In this document: positions 51,231 to 60,322 of the stretch, piece after piece
Position numbering within the stretch: the first letter of the stretch is position 1
Layout of the letters: each line of letters starts with the position of its first letter
Source of the DNA: Thaumasiovibrio sp047250365
GTDB lineage: Bacteria > Pseudomonadota > Gammaproteobacteria > Enterobacterales > Vibrionaceae
DNA length: 64,000 bases
Assembly: GCF_047250365.1 (NCBI RefSeq)
Contig: NZ_JBLBVL010000007.1
Location: 186,001-250,000, forward strand
Direction: 5' to 3'
Notes under the pieces: model-generated
Seen by the model: the letters and a program-made list of their open reading frames with translations, nothing else
The model's database searches: none
What the model was told of the DNA's origin: nothing
Translations under genes and position numbers: made by a program

Positions 51231-51262
51231 AGATGACACTCATTACGTAATGAGTGTCATCT
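51231..51262. repeat. Perfect 32-bp palindrome
   Basis: Centred on CG at 51246-51247, with arms AGATGACACTCATTA and TAATGAGTGTCATCT. There is no spacer and no T-run, unlike usual terminators. It lies 33 bp after the SDR gene. Confidence 0.9.
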
Positions 51263-51443
51263 TCAGTGTATCCACGCTATAACCCCCGCAACTTCCCTGA
51301 GTGCCACACGACTAACTCAAAGATGGAGAGAGTGAGAATAAAGGTATTATTGCCTCGCATTTCTGGCTTTTGAACGTGTTGTTTTATAGATCTGTTGATA
51401 TGTTCAAGGTCTGTAGCAATCGCTCATGTAGAAAGGATGATTA

Positions 51444-51794
51444 GTGAGAATTCAGCAAGTATCTGAGAAGACAGGGTTAAGCCTACACACTTTGCGTTAT
51501 TATGAGAAACAGGGACTGATTTACCCCATACCGAGAAATGATGCGGGCCATCGTTATTATCGGGAGCACGATGTTCATTGGTTGAATTTCATTCAATGCC
51601 TTAAGGTGACAGGCATGCCACTAAAAGACATCCAAGCGTATGCTCAACGGGTGAAGAATGAGGATAAACAGCCAGCGTTTCTTCTAACTATATTATCTGA
51701 ACACAAAATGCGTTTAGAAAGAAAACGTGCAGAGATTGATGAATGCCTACAACACGTTAACTGGAAAATCGACCACTATTCTGATTTGCTCTAA
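51444..51794 (+). CDS. MerR-family regulator
   Basis: A 116-residue regulator. The MerR helix-turn-helix is QQVSEKTGLSLHTLRYYEKQ, followed by GLIYPIPRNDAGHRYY, then the dimerisation helix. It starts with GTG. No metal-binding cysteines are present, so it belongs to the organic-signal group (AdhR/SoxR-like without cluster). It is convergent with an aldo/keto reductase gene, a common target of this group. Confidence 0.88.
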   Translation: MRIQQVSEKTGLSLHTLRYYEKQGLIYPIPRNDAGHRYYREHDVHWLNFIQCLKVTGMPLKDIQAYAQRVKNEDKQPAFLLTILSEHKMRLERKRAEIDECLQHVNWKIDHYSDLL

Positions 51795-51811
51795 TGGTCT
51801 GCTGTTAGAAG

Positions 51812-52768
51812 CTATAAACAGTTGCAATAGTCATTGATCACGGCCAAATCTGCTTGGGACAGCGAGAGGTTGGCAGCTGGAAGTAGCTCATCGAGCTGGA
51901 GTGTATCTCTCGCCCCAATGATGGTGCCAGTTGTGGCAGGATGAGATAGCGTCCATGCCAAACAAAGCTGAGCGATGCTACATTGTTTGGCGTGTGCCAG
52001 CGAGGCTAATTTGTCGACTAGCGCCAGAACCTTGCTAAAGTGAGGGTCTTGGAATTGATGGCTTTTGTGACGCCAATCGCGTTGATCAAGTTCCTTGATT
52101 CGCTGGTGGCTCCATTTCCCTGTTAACAACCCATGACTCATGCTGGAGTGGTGTATAACTCCAACCTTTTGCTGTTGGCACCATGGCAATACCTCTTCTT
52201 CGACTTGACGATTAATCAGCGAGTAAGGGGGTTGTAAGGATGTCACTGGGGCAATGGTATGCACTCGTTGCAACTGCTGCTTAGAGAAATTCGAGACGCC
52301 AATATGGCGAACTTTTCCTGCTTGTTGCAGCTCGCTTAAGGTTTGCCAGGCTTCTTCAAGTTGACTGTCTGGATTCGGCGAATGAATTTGGTAAAGATCA
52401 ATGCACTCAACGCTAAGTCGAGAGAGGCTACTGTCAACTTCCTCAAGAATAGACTTTCGATCAAGTTGAGCGATAAGCTCAGAGTCACCCTCCCGCCAAC
52501 GAAAGCCACACTTGGTAAATATGTAGGGTTTATGGTGAGTCTGTTTTAGCGCCTTTGCGATGATAAGTTCAGCATTCCCTAACCCATAGGCTGGTGCAGT
52601 ATCTATCCAATTGATCCCATGCTCCAGTGCTGCGTGAATGACTTTAATAGATTGCGGTGTTGATTGTTTACCCCAGCCCCAATCGCCAATGTCGCCACCA
52701 ATTGCCCAGCTGCCTAATCCTAATACCGATATATTGAGTGCTGAATTACCAAGTTTGCGTGTTTGCAT
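51812..52768 (-). CDS. Aldo/keto reductase
   Basis: An NADPH-dependent reductase of 318 residues. It opens MQTRKLGNSALNISVLGLGS and shows the active-site stretch GINWIDTAPAYGLGNAE (Asp, Tyr), KCGFRW (Lys) and IDLYQIHSPNP (His). HIGVSNFSKQQL and the NADP-binding end GTIIGARDTLQL follow. Probably detoxifies aldehydes or reduces sugars; it may be regulated by the adjacent MerR. Confidence 0.92.
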   Translation of the reverse strand: MQTRKLGNSALNISVLGLGSWAIGGDIGDWGWGKQSTPQSIKVIHAALEHGINWIDTAPAYGLGNAELIIAKALKQTHHKPYIFTKCGFRWREGDSELIAQLDRKSILEEVDSSLSRLSVECIDLYQIHSPNPDSQLEEAWQTLSELQQAGKVRHIGVSNFSKQQLQRVHTIAPVTSLQPPYSLINRQVEEEVLPWCQQQKVGVIHHSSMSHGLLTGKWSHQRIKELDQRDWRHKSHQFQDPHFSKVLALVDKLASLAHAKQCSIAQLCLAWTLSHPATTGTIIGARDTLQLDELLPAANLSLSQADLAVINDYCNCL

Positions 52769-52839
52769 ATTATTCCCTTGTTACTAACTGAATATAGGTT
52801 TTGAATGATCATTTATAAGGGTTGGAGTAAGCTCTAACA

Positions 52840-53022
52840 CTATGGGAAGTTAGTAACTTTGCGGGGCAGTTCATATTTATCCCCACTTAAGCAGGTACTA
52901 AATAATGAAGAGGTGGTGTACATGTAGCGCCATACCTCTTTATCATGATCAAGCATAACGAAGTCCGCATGTTTTAATGCGCCGAGGTGAATTTTCTCGA
53001 GTAGACTGTAAATGTCTTTCAT
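52840..53022 (-). CDS. Possible small protein (60 residues)
   Basis: MKDIYSLLEKIHLGALKHAD and so on; no membrane span and no known motif. It is divergent from ldhA by only 18 bp. The ribosome site is weak. It may be a real small protein or a chance frame. Confidence 0.4.
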   Translation of the reverse strand: MKDIYSLLEKIHLGALKHADFVMLDHDKEVWRYMYTTSSLFSTCLSGDKYELPRKVTNFP

Positions 53023-53040
53023 TTATATGAGAACGCTATC

Positions 53041-54030
53041 GTGATCAATATCGCCTTCTTTAGTACCAAGTCTTACGATCAACAATCTTTTGAGCAGGCA
53101 AAAGGAGATCATAGGGTTAATTACCATTTTTATGATTTTCTGCTCACAGAGAAAACCGCAAAGATGGCAAAAGGATGTGAGGTAGTCTGTGCCTTTGTTA
53201 ATGATGATCTTTCTCGCCTAACATTGGAAAAGCTCGCTTCTTTCGGAGTGAAGATGGTTGCCCTTCGATGCGCAGGATTTAATAACGTTGATCTTGTCGC
53301 TGCAAAGGCAAATGGCATTGCTGTAGCGCACGTCCCCGCTTATTCACCTGAGGCCATTGCCGAGCACGCTGTTGGGCTGATGATGACGTTAAATCGCCGA
53401 TTTCATAAGGCATACCAACGTACCCGCGATGCTAACTTTTCCCTAGAAGGCTTAGTCGGTTTTAATTTCCATGGCCGGACTGCCGGTATTATTGGAACGG
53501 GAAAGATAGGGCTCGCGACACTGCGCATTCTAAGAGGACTTGGCATGAGGGTGCTGTGTTATGACCCATACCCAAGCAAGGTTGCAACCGAACTTGGCGG
53601 TGAGTATTGCTCACTTGATACCTTAATTAGCCAATCTGACATCATCTCGCTCCATTGCCCGATGACGAAAGAGAATTATCATCTACTTAATCAGGTGGCA
53701 TTTGCCAAGATGAAGGATGGTGTGATGATCATCAATACCAGCCGTGGTGAACTCCTCGATTCTGCGGCAGCGATTGAAGCGTTAAAACAAGGTCGGATTG
53801 GCTCATTGGGCTTGGATGTGTATGAAAGCGAAAAACAGCTGTTCTTCCAAGACAAGTCAAACGATGTGATTGTCGATGATGTGTTCCGCCGCCTGTCAGC
53901 CTGTCACAATGTACTGTTTACGGGTCATCAGGCCTTCTTAACCCAAGAGGCGTTGCACAATATATCTGAGGTAACGCTCGCTAACATCGACTGCTTTGCA
54001 AAAAGCATGACGGATAGTAACTTCTTGTAA
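53041..54030 (+). CDS. ldhA: D-lactate dehydrogenase (fermentative)
   Basis: NADH-dependent D-2-hydroxyacid dehydrogenase of 329 residues that reduces pyruvate to D-lactate. INIAFFSTKSYDQQSFEQA at the start and LRCAGFNNVD in the catalytic domain match LdhA. The NAD motif is GIIGTGKIGLATLRIL, INTSRGELLD carries the usual Arg, and TGHQAFLTQEAL holds the catalytic histidine. It begins with GTG. A strong terminator follows. Confidence 0.95.
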   Translation: MINIAFFSTKSYDQQSFEQAKGDHRVNYHFYDFLLTEKTAKMAKGCEVVCAFVNDDLSRLTLEKLASFGVKMVALRCAGFNNVDLVAAKANGIAVAHVPAYSPEAIAEHAVGLMMTLNRRFHKAYQRTRDANFSLEGLVGFNFHGRTAGIIGTGKIGLATLRILRGLGMRVLCYDPYPSKVATELGGEYCSLDTLISQSDIISLHCPMTKENYHLLNQVAFAKMKDGVMIINTSRGELLDSAAAIEALKQGRIGSLGLDVYESEKQLFFQDKSNDVIVDDVFRRLSACHNVLFTGHQAFLTQEALHNISEVTLANIDCFAKSMTDSNFL

Positions 54031-54072
54031 TCATTCGCGTACAGCGCAATACCCAAGATTAAGACGAAGCGT

Positions 54073-54116
54073 AAAGCGGCATAAACGATAGCAACTCGTT
54101 TATGCCGCTTTTTATT
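54073..54116 (+). terminator. Terminator after ldhA
   Basis: AAAGCGGCATAAACGA and TCGTTTATGCCGCTTT form a perfect 16-bp stem with a 7-nt loop, then TTATT. The stop of ldhA is 43 bp upstream. Confidence 0.92.
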
Positions 54117-54509
54117 GCACTCCCGCCCGTTGGTCGAGTCATGTGAGATACATTGACATGCTTGTATTGAAAAGCCTGATGCGCCAGTGACAAATCAATT
54201 TACTAGCAGCATGGCATAAAACAGTGGGCAGCCTAATAGGCTGCTAGGTTAATAGGAAACGTATGGATATTATCGAACGAGTTAAATATGTATCAGCACT
54301 GCAATTAAAGAACTGATTTCTCCGACGGATAGCACGAGAATAGGCATCGATACTCGCAGGCCGTTTACCTTGTAGCGTTAGGCTGATAAGTTTTGCTCAT
54401 ACAGGAAGTTGTAGCGAATAGGTTTCGTTGGCTTAATTCTATTTATGTCTTTGTAAATCTTCGAGTGATGGTGTTACAACAAGAATTGAGGGCTTTATAA
54501 GGATATACA
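54117..54509. other. Gene-free stretch with a small hairpin
   Basis: Holds a hairpin GCAGCCT-AAT-AGGCTGC at 54228-54244 and a 17-codon open frame (ATG at 54264) that looks like a gene fragment or chance. No larger gene or known RNA could be recognised. Confidence 0.5.
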
Positions 54510-55070
54510 ATGTCTAAAGGGATTCAACCTCGAATCACAGGGAAGTTAGTATTGGCGCTGTTTGTTGCAGCTAATACTGTGTATCTCATCATGGTTATAT
54601 ATAGCATTCCAATGCTTATGCAGCATTCGGGCGGAATACCGATATTTGATATGTCCCCATTGGGTTATAGCTATCAAGACGCTATGGCTTTGTTAACGGC
54701 GCTTGGTGAAGAAGGGCGTGAAGTCTATGTTTCTCTACAATTGACTCTGGATATCTTTTATCCAATTTTGTTCGCACTTTGCTATTTTTCTTTGTTCCAA
54801 TGGTTAATCATTGTTGGTAGGCTCAGTCATCGCATTTGGCGGTATATAACCGTTATCCCAATATTTGTGTGTGTACTTGATTATGTTGAAAACATTTTTA
54901 TCTGGTTGATGATTCGAGATTATCCCACTCTCTCAGAGAGTTTAGTTACTACCAGTAGCACCTTTACATTAGCTAAGAGTGTATCAACGATGGTTTATTT
55001 TATCGTACTGACATTGATGATTATATTTTTGATAGCTCGCAGACTAACTCGTTTAGTGACGGGCAAGTAA
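54510..55070 (+). CDS. Membrane protein of unknown function
   Basis: A 186-residue protein with about four hydrophobic segments (LVLALFVAANTVYLIMVIY, LFALCYFSLFQWLIIVG, ITVIPIFVCVLDYVENIFIW and a C-terminal span). The DYVENIFIWLMI segment with acidic residues inside the membrane region recurs in a group of uncharacterised proteins. AAGG at 54500-54503 is the ribosome site. No function can be given. Confidence 0.75.
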   Translation: MSKGIQPRITGKLVLALFVAANTVYLIMVIYSIPMLMQHSGGIPIFDMSPLGYSYQDAMALLTALGEEGREVYVSLQLTLDIFYPILFALCYFSLFQWLIIVGRLSHRIWRYITVIPIFVCVLDYVENIFIWLMIRDYPTLSESLVTTSSTFTLAKSVSTMVYFIVLTLMIIFLIARRLTRLVTGK

Positions 55071-55184
55071 GCGAACAGGGCATTCAACCAGCACTTTCAT
55101 CTGACACTTTACTCTGCCGTACAACGGCTTCGTTCAATAAGGCAACGTCTCGAGATTATAGGTAATACGCACAGGAAATTAGGT

Positions 55185-55883
55185 ATGGATACTGTAAAGG
55201 CACATTTTGAGGAAGAAGCCCAAGAATTCGATGAGATAATTTTAAAACTGATCCCTCACTACTTAGAAATGATCGATAGCATGATTTCTTCTATCCCATT
55301 TGACCGTTCAAAACCCATTAACGTAATTGATCTTGGGTGCGGTACTGGCACCATTTCACTGAAGGTCAAAGAGGCTTTCCCCAATGCGAAGATCAAGTGC
55401 TTAGATTTAGCCGAGAAAATGATAGAAATGTCTAAGTTGAAGCTTCAGGCTTTTGATGGTATTCGCTATGAAGTTGGGAATTTCGATACATTTCAATTTC
55501 AAGATCGTTACGACGTGGTTGTATCATCGCTGGCGCTGCACCATATTGTCAGCGACAACGATAAAATTCACTTCTATCAAAAGATCTATGATGCTCTTCT
55601 TCCAAGCGGTATTTTTCTCAATGCTGATGTTGTATTAGCCTCATCCGATACACTGCAATCGACCTATCTCAGCAAATGGAAATCTTTCATGCTGCAGTCT
55701 GTTTCTTCTGACGAGATAGATAATAAGTGGTTACCTAAATATCGTGAAGAGGATAGCCCTGCAAAGCTAATGAGCCAGATTGATTGGTTGAAGGATTTAG
55801 GTTTTGTGAATATTGATGTGATTTGGAAGTACTACAACTTTGCAGTGTACGGTGGCTCTAAACCTGCCAATGTCAAACAATAA
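55185..55883 (+). CDS. Class I SAM-dependent methyltransferase
   Basis: A 232-residue methyltransferase. Motif I is INVIDLGCGTGTISLKVKEA near residue 45, with KCLDLAEKMIEMSKLKL (acidic loop), then VVVSSLALHHI. Related to the ubiE/tRNA-cmo5U-type group, but the acceptor is unknown. Confidence 0.87.
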   Translation: MDTVKAHFEEEAQEFDEIILKLIPHYLEMIDSMISSIPFDRSKPINVIDLGCGTGTISLKVKEAFPNAKIKCLDLAEKMIEMSKLKLQAFDGIRYEVGNFDTFQFQDRYDVVVSSLALHHIVSDNDKIHFYQKIYDALLPSGIFLNADVVLASSDTLQSTYLSKWKSFMLQSVSSDEIDNKWLPKYREEDSPAKLMSQIDWLKDLGFVNIDVIWKYYNFAVYGGSKPANVKQ

Positions 55884-56012
55884 TATCAAGCCGCCGCTGA
55901 AAAGAGCAACGATAATAATGGACTTCTTTATCTGCTGCTTAATGTGGTTAATATATTTTGCACAGTAGTTAAGGTTAGAATTGCAATAAACGCGATGACA
56001 GGCGTAACCAAA

Positions 56013-56039
56013 CCAAAGCCTGAGTTAATCAGGCTTTGG
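56013..56039. terminator. Terminator at the end of the copper cluster
   Basis: CCAAAGCCTGA and TCAGGCTTTGG form a perfect 11-bp stem with a 5-nt loop. On the minus strand TTTGG follows. It lies 9 bp beyond the cupredoxin gene and can serve both convergent genes. Confidence 0.7.
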
Positions 56040-56047
56040 CACATTTG

Positions 56048-56545
56048 TTACAACGAAATACGTTTTATCATCCCTGCTTCGGCATGACCTAAGATATTGC
56101 AAGCAAACTCTACATTGTTATCACCATGGAAATGCCACAATAACTGCTGAGCTTTTCCTGGCGCAACGGAAACAGAGTTATTAAAATCGTGGTTGTGATG
56201 ATGCATTTCTTTCATCATTTCTCGATGAGCTATCTGCTCTTCTGTTGAGCCAATGGTGAACTCATGGTCTATTTTACCTGCATTCATTACCACAAACTGG
56301 ACCACATCATTAGGCTCGATTGTTACGTCATCTTTGAAGGTGATGCTCATATCATCATTTAACAGTACATGGATGACCTTATCTGGCTTAGCGCCCATTG
56401 CGGGCATTCCAACGTCAGACATGCCCTCCATATTCATCATATTACCATGGTCCATTTTTGAGTGATCCATTTGGGAGTGATCCATCGCTGCGAACGCGCC
56501 TGCGGTAATGGTGATTAGCAGGATAGCAAATAGTGATTTTTTCAT
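56048..56545 (-). CDS. Periplasmic cupredoxin with Met/His-rich head
   Basis: A 165-residue exported copper protein. After the signal peptide (ends AGAFA) comes a metal-loading stretch with three MDHS/MDHG units (MDHSQMDHSKMDHGNM). The cupredoxin fold then shows type-1 copper ligands: His in IDHEFTIG and Cys, His and Met in FACNILGHAEAGM. It resembles CopI and other copper-tolerance cupredoxins. It is the last gene of the copper operon. Confidence 0.9.
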   Translation of the reverse strand: MKKSLFAILLITITAGAFAAMDHSQMDHSKMDHGNMMNMEGMSDVGMPAMGAKPDKVIHVLLNDDMSITFKDDVTIEPNDVVQFVVMNAGKIDHEFTIGSTEEQIAHREMMKEMHHHNHDFNNSVSVAPGKAQQLLWHFHGDNNVEFACNILGHAEAGMIKRISL

Positions 56546-56626
56546 ATTAATTCTCTCGTTTTATATCAATCAAATTGATGCTTAATGTTTATAGGGGCTG
56601 CCTATCTTTGAATTACTGTTCTATTA

Positions 56627-57154
56627 CTACAGTGCAGTTAATTGCATGGTTGTAATGCAGGTGCGGCTGTTACCCTCACTACTGAGAATTTCCGATGCTG
56701 TTAAACCTCCTTGACGGATATCAAATTGATATTCGCCGCCGCGTGGCACCCAAACATCAAGAAAGCCATCTTTTTGTGTAGTAACTTGTTCGTCTTTGAG
56801 TATTTCGCCGGAAATAGCATCTTTAATGGTTAGATGCATGGTTTCTTCCACCATTTCTCCCTGACATCCAGTCGGAACATGGTAAGTGCAAGCATGAGTC
56901 TGGTGGACAAAAGGTGCAATGGAGAGTAAGAATTGATCGCCCAGCGGCATTGAAACTTGCTCACCAGAAGGCAGCGTCGCCTCTAGGCTCTGCGGAAGCA
57001 CTTTCACGCTGGCCTCTCCCGTGCGGTGCCACTGATGGGATTGCTCTAGCGCTTGCTGTGGTGTGAGTTTTGAAAACGCTTCAGCTGTCATCGCTGCGGC
57101 ATTAAATGTGCTAATGAGTGCTGCCATTACTAAGGCTTTATTGATCTTGTTCAT
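56627..57154 (-). CDS. cueP: CueP-like periplasmic copper-binding protein
   Basis: A 175-residue exported protein. The match to Salmonella CueP is in the core MPLGDQFLLSIAPFVHQTHA, CTYHVPTGCQGE, and the end SRTCITTMQL. The conserved cysteines of these segments form the CueP copper site. CueP stores periplasmic copper and supplies it to superoxide dismutase in Salmonella; the same role here is inferred. It lies 12 bp after cusA. Confidence 0.88.
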   Translation of the reverse strand: MNKINKALVMAALISTFNAAAMTAEAFSKLTPQQALEQSHQWHRTGEASVKVLPQSLEATLPSGEQVSMPLGDQFLLSIAPFVHQTHACTYHVPTGCQGEMVEETMHLTIKDAISGEILKDEQVTTQKDGFLDVWVPRGGEYQFDIRQGGLTASEILSSEGNSRTCITTMQLTAL

Positions 57155-57166
57155 TGAGTAATTCCT

Positions 57167-60100
57167 TTAGTTTGAACTCACCTGAGTTACTGTGCTTTGA
57201 GTATGTTGTAGTCGAAATGAGTAGGTTTTCCATATCTTATAGATTGAAGGTAAAACCAGCAGAGTTAATAAGGCCGATGAGATTGAGCCTCCTAGCATAG
57301 GGGCGGCAATGCGCTGCATCACTTCAGAACCGGTGCCAGTGCTTATCATTATCGGAATGAGGCCGATAACGACAGTAAGGTCAGTCATCATCACTGGACG
57401 AATACGCTGTCCTGCGCCTTCCAATATCGCTTGTTCAAGATCTTGGTCTGTTAGTGACAGCCCTTGTTGCTGTCGCTCATCAACACGGTGTTGCCATGCC
57501 TGATTTAAATAGACCAACATAATGATAGCGGTCTCCACTGCCACACCTGCGAGCGCAATGAACCCGACACCAACTGCAATCGATAGGTTATAATCAAGCG
57601 CATACATCAACCATAACCCACCAACGAGTGCAAGTGGCAATGTACCTACAATAATGGCAACTTCACCCAAACGACGAAAGCTCATATAAAGTAGGATAAA
57701 GATAATGCCGAGTGTTACAGGGACGACAACCTTCAGTTTCTCCATGGCACGTTGCATATATTCGTATTGCCCAGACCAGTTGATGGCATAGCCTGTCGGG
57801 AGGTTGACCTCATTGGTGACGCGCTGGCGAGCTTCAGCGACAAAACTGCCAAGGTCGCGCCCTTCTATATCAACAAAGATCCATCCGTTGGGGCGTGCAT
57901 TTTCAGTTTTTATCATTGGAGGACCATCCTCATACCGGACAGTTGCAACGTCTGCCAAAGTGATGTGCGCCCCTAATGGTGTGACGAGTGGTAAGTTCTC
58001 TAAAGCATAAGCCGAGTCGCGATAGTGCTGTGGGTAACGAACATTGATAGGATAGCGTTCTAACCCCTCTACAGTTTCAGCAACTTTCATTCCTCCAATT
58101 GCAGCGCTGGTAACTTGTTGAATATCTTGAATTGACAGGCCATAGCGTGAGGCGCGATGTCGGTCGATATCAATGGTGATATATCGCCCCCCGGCCACAC
58201 GTTCTGCGTAGACAGATATCGCGCCAGGAACCTGAATTACAACATCTTCTAATGTGCGTCCAATTTCTTCGATTACTTTTAAATCTGGCCCAGAGACTTT
58301 AATTCCGACCGGGGTTTTTATCCCTGTCGAAAGCATGTCGATACGGGTTTTAATCGGCATTACCCACGCATTGCTTAGCCCAGGAAAGTTCACTAATTTG
58401 TCTAACTCACTGCGTAAACTCTCCGTGGTGACGCCTGGGCGCCACTCTTGTTGTGGTTTCAATTGAATGAAGGTTTCGATCATGGTTAATGGCGCTGGAT
58501 CAGTGGCGGTTTCGGCTCGCCCAACCTTGCCCCAAACCGTGTCTACTTCCGGTACTGTTTTGATCAACTTGTTGGTCTGCTGCAATAGCTCACGCGCTTT
58601 GCCGATGGAGATCCCCGGGTAGGTTGTGGGCATATACATCAGATCGCCTTCATCGAGCGGTGGCATAAATTCGCTGCCCATTTTGCTAAACGGATACCAT
58701 GCCGAGGCCAGCAGCACTAGAGAGACAAGTATCATCGCTTTAGGAAAACGTAAGCTGAGTTGCAATAGTGGTCTGTACGTGTTGATCAGTACGCGTGTAA
58801 TAGGATTTTTTTGTTCAGAGACTATGCGGCCACGGACAAAATACCCCATTAATACGGGAACCAGTGTGACAGCCAGTCCGGCAGAAGCGGCCATTGCATA
58901 GGATTTAGTGAATGCCAGTGGTGCAAACATTTTGCCTTCCTGACCTTCGAGAGCAAACACAGGTACGAAGCTTAGGGTGATAATCATAAGAGAGAAGAAC
59001 AGCGGTGTGCCGACCTCTTCTGCAGCCGTTGCCACCAACTCCCAGCGATCTTTGCCAGAATTGCCATCACGTTCAATGTGCTTATGGAGGTTTTCTATCA
59101 TTACGATGGCGCCATCAACCATTGCACCAATCGCGATACCAATACCGCCCAGTGACATAATATTGGCGTTGATGCCTTGCCATTGCATCACAATAAAGGC
59201 ACTCAGTATGCCGAGTGGAAGACTGAGTAATATCACCAATGATGAGCGAAGATGAAATAGAAATAGCGCACAAACTAAGATGACTACCACAAACTCCTTG
59301 ATCAAGGTGCGATTAAGGTTATCAACCGCAGCATCAATTAAGCCCGAACGGTCGTAAGTAATCACGAGCTCAACGCCTTCAGGTAATGCGTTTTCAAGCT
59401 CCGTTATTTTTGCTTTAACGTTTGTAATGACATCACGGGCATTTTCGCCAAAGCGCATGACTATCACACCGCCAACGGCTTCGCCTTCACCATTGAACTC
59501 AGAAATGCCGCGTCGCATTTGCGGGCCCAAAAAGATATCAGCGATGTCTCCCAACATTAAAGGGGCCCCATTGTCTGATAGCTTTAAAGGCAAGGCTGCA
59601 ATATCTTCCGCTGAGGTTAAATAGCCAGTGGTGCGCACCATATGTTCAGCTTCAGCTACTTCGATAACGGAGGCGCCAACTTCTTGATTACCAAGTTTTA
59701 TAGCTTGATTAACTTGTGCCAGCGTTAAGTCATAGGCACGGAGTTTATTTGGATCAATTTGAACCTGATATTGGCGCACCATGCCACCGACGGTGGCTAC
59801 TTCGGACACTCCGTTTACGGTTTGCAACTCATATTTTAAAAACCAATCTTGTAGACTGCGTAGCTCACTCAGATCATGCTGGCCCGTTTTGTCTTGCAGC
59901 ACATAGCTAAGTATCCAGCCCACACCAGTGGCATCTGGGCCAAGTTCGGGTTTTGCAGCAGCTGGTAGTGAGACTTGATTCATGTACTCTTGAACGCGGC
60001 TACGAGCCCAGTACATATCTGTACTGTCATCAAATATTATGTATACATAAGAATCGCCAAAAAACGAAAACCCACGAACCGTTTCAGCGCCGGGCACCGC

Positions 60101-60322
60101 CAACATTGCTGTTGTTAAAGGGTAGGTCACCTGATCTTCGACAACCTGAGGCGCTTGGCCGGGATAACTTGTTTTTATGATAACTTGGACATCAGAGAGA
60201 TCTGGAATCGCATCGATAGGAGTGTTCTTGACACTAAACAGACCGGTGAAAGTCAGTGCAAGTGCTGCAATTAACACCAGTAATCTATTCTGAATTGACC
60301 AGCGAATAATAGCTCCGATCAT
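57167..60322 (-). CDS. cusA: Copper/silver efflux RND pump, CusA type
   Basis: A 1051-residue heavy-metal RND transporter (HME family), twelve spans and two large periplasmic loops. Family text: GAIIRWSIQNRLLVLIAALA, DLSDVQVIIKTSYPGQAP, EGDLMYMPTTYPGISIGKA, KVGRAETATDPAPL, TRIDMLSTGIKTPVGIKVSG and GPPMIKTENARP. As I recall CusA, three methionines bind Cu(I): those of RIDMLST and GPPMIKT are present, while the third, in RYGM, is Leu here (RYGLSIQDIQ). Its ATG overlaps the cusB stop (ATGA), with GGAGG upstream. Confidence 0.95.
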   Translation of the reverse strand: MIGAIIRWSIQNRLLVLIAALALTFTGLFSVKNTPIDAIPDLSDVQVIIKTSYPGQAPQVVEDQVTYPLTTAMLAVPGAETVRGFSFFGDSYVYIIFDDSTDMYWARSRVQEYMNQVSLPAAAKPELGPDATGVGWILSYVLQDKTGQHDLSELRSLQDWFLKYELQTVNGVSEVATVGGMVRQYQVQIDPNKLRAYDLTLAQVNQAIKLGNQEVGASVIEVAEAEHMVRTTGYLTSAEDIAALPLKLSDNGAPLMLGDIADIFLGPQMRRGISEFNGEGEAVGGVIVMRFGENARDVITNVKAKITELENALPEGVELVITYDRSGLIDAAVDNLNRTLIKEFVVVILVCALFLFHLRSSLVILLSLPLGILSAFIVMQWQGINANIMSLGGIGIAIGAMVDGAIVMIENLHKHIERDGNSGKDRWELVATAAEEVGTPLFFSLMIITLSFVPVFALEGQEGKMFAPLAFTKSYAMAASAGLAVTLVPVLMGYFVRGRIVSEQKNPITRVLINTYRPLLQLSLRFPKAMILVSLVLLASAWYPFSKMGSEFMPPLDEGDLMYMPTTYPGISIGKARELLQQTNKLIKTVPEVDTVWGKVGRAETATDPAPLTMIETFIQLKPQQEWRPGVTTESLRSELDKLVNFPGLSNAWVMPIKTRIDMLSTGIKTPVGIKVSGPDLKVIEEIGRTLEDVVIQVPGAISVYAERVAGGRYITIDIDRHRASRYGLSIQDIQQVTSAAIGGMKVAETVEGLERYPINVRYPQHYRDSAYALENLPLVTPLGAHITLADVATVRYEDGPPMIKTENARPNGWIFVDIEGRDLGSFVAEARQRVTNEVNLPTGYAINWSGQYEYMQRAMEKLKVVVPVTLGIIFILLYMSFRRLGEVAIIVGTLPLALVGGLWLMYALDYNLSIAVGVGFIALAGVAVETAIIMLVYLNQAWQHRVDERQQQGLSLTDQDLEQAILEGAGQRIRPVMMTDLTVVIGLIPIMISTGTGSEVMQRIAAPMLGGSISSALLTLLVLPSIYKIWKTYSFRLQHTQSTVTQVSSN

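Noticed and set aside
54264..54317. 17-codon open frame starting MDIIERVKYVSALQ
   Set aside because: Too short and without ribosome site or context to call a leader peptide.
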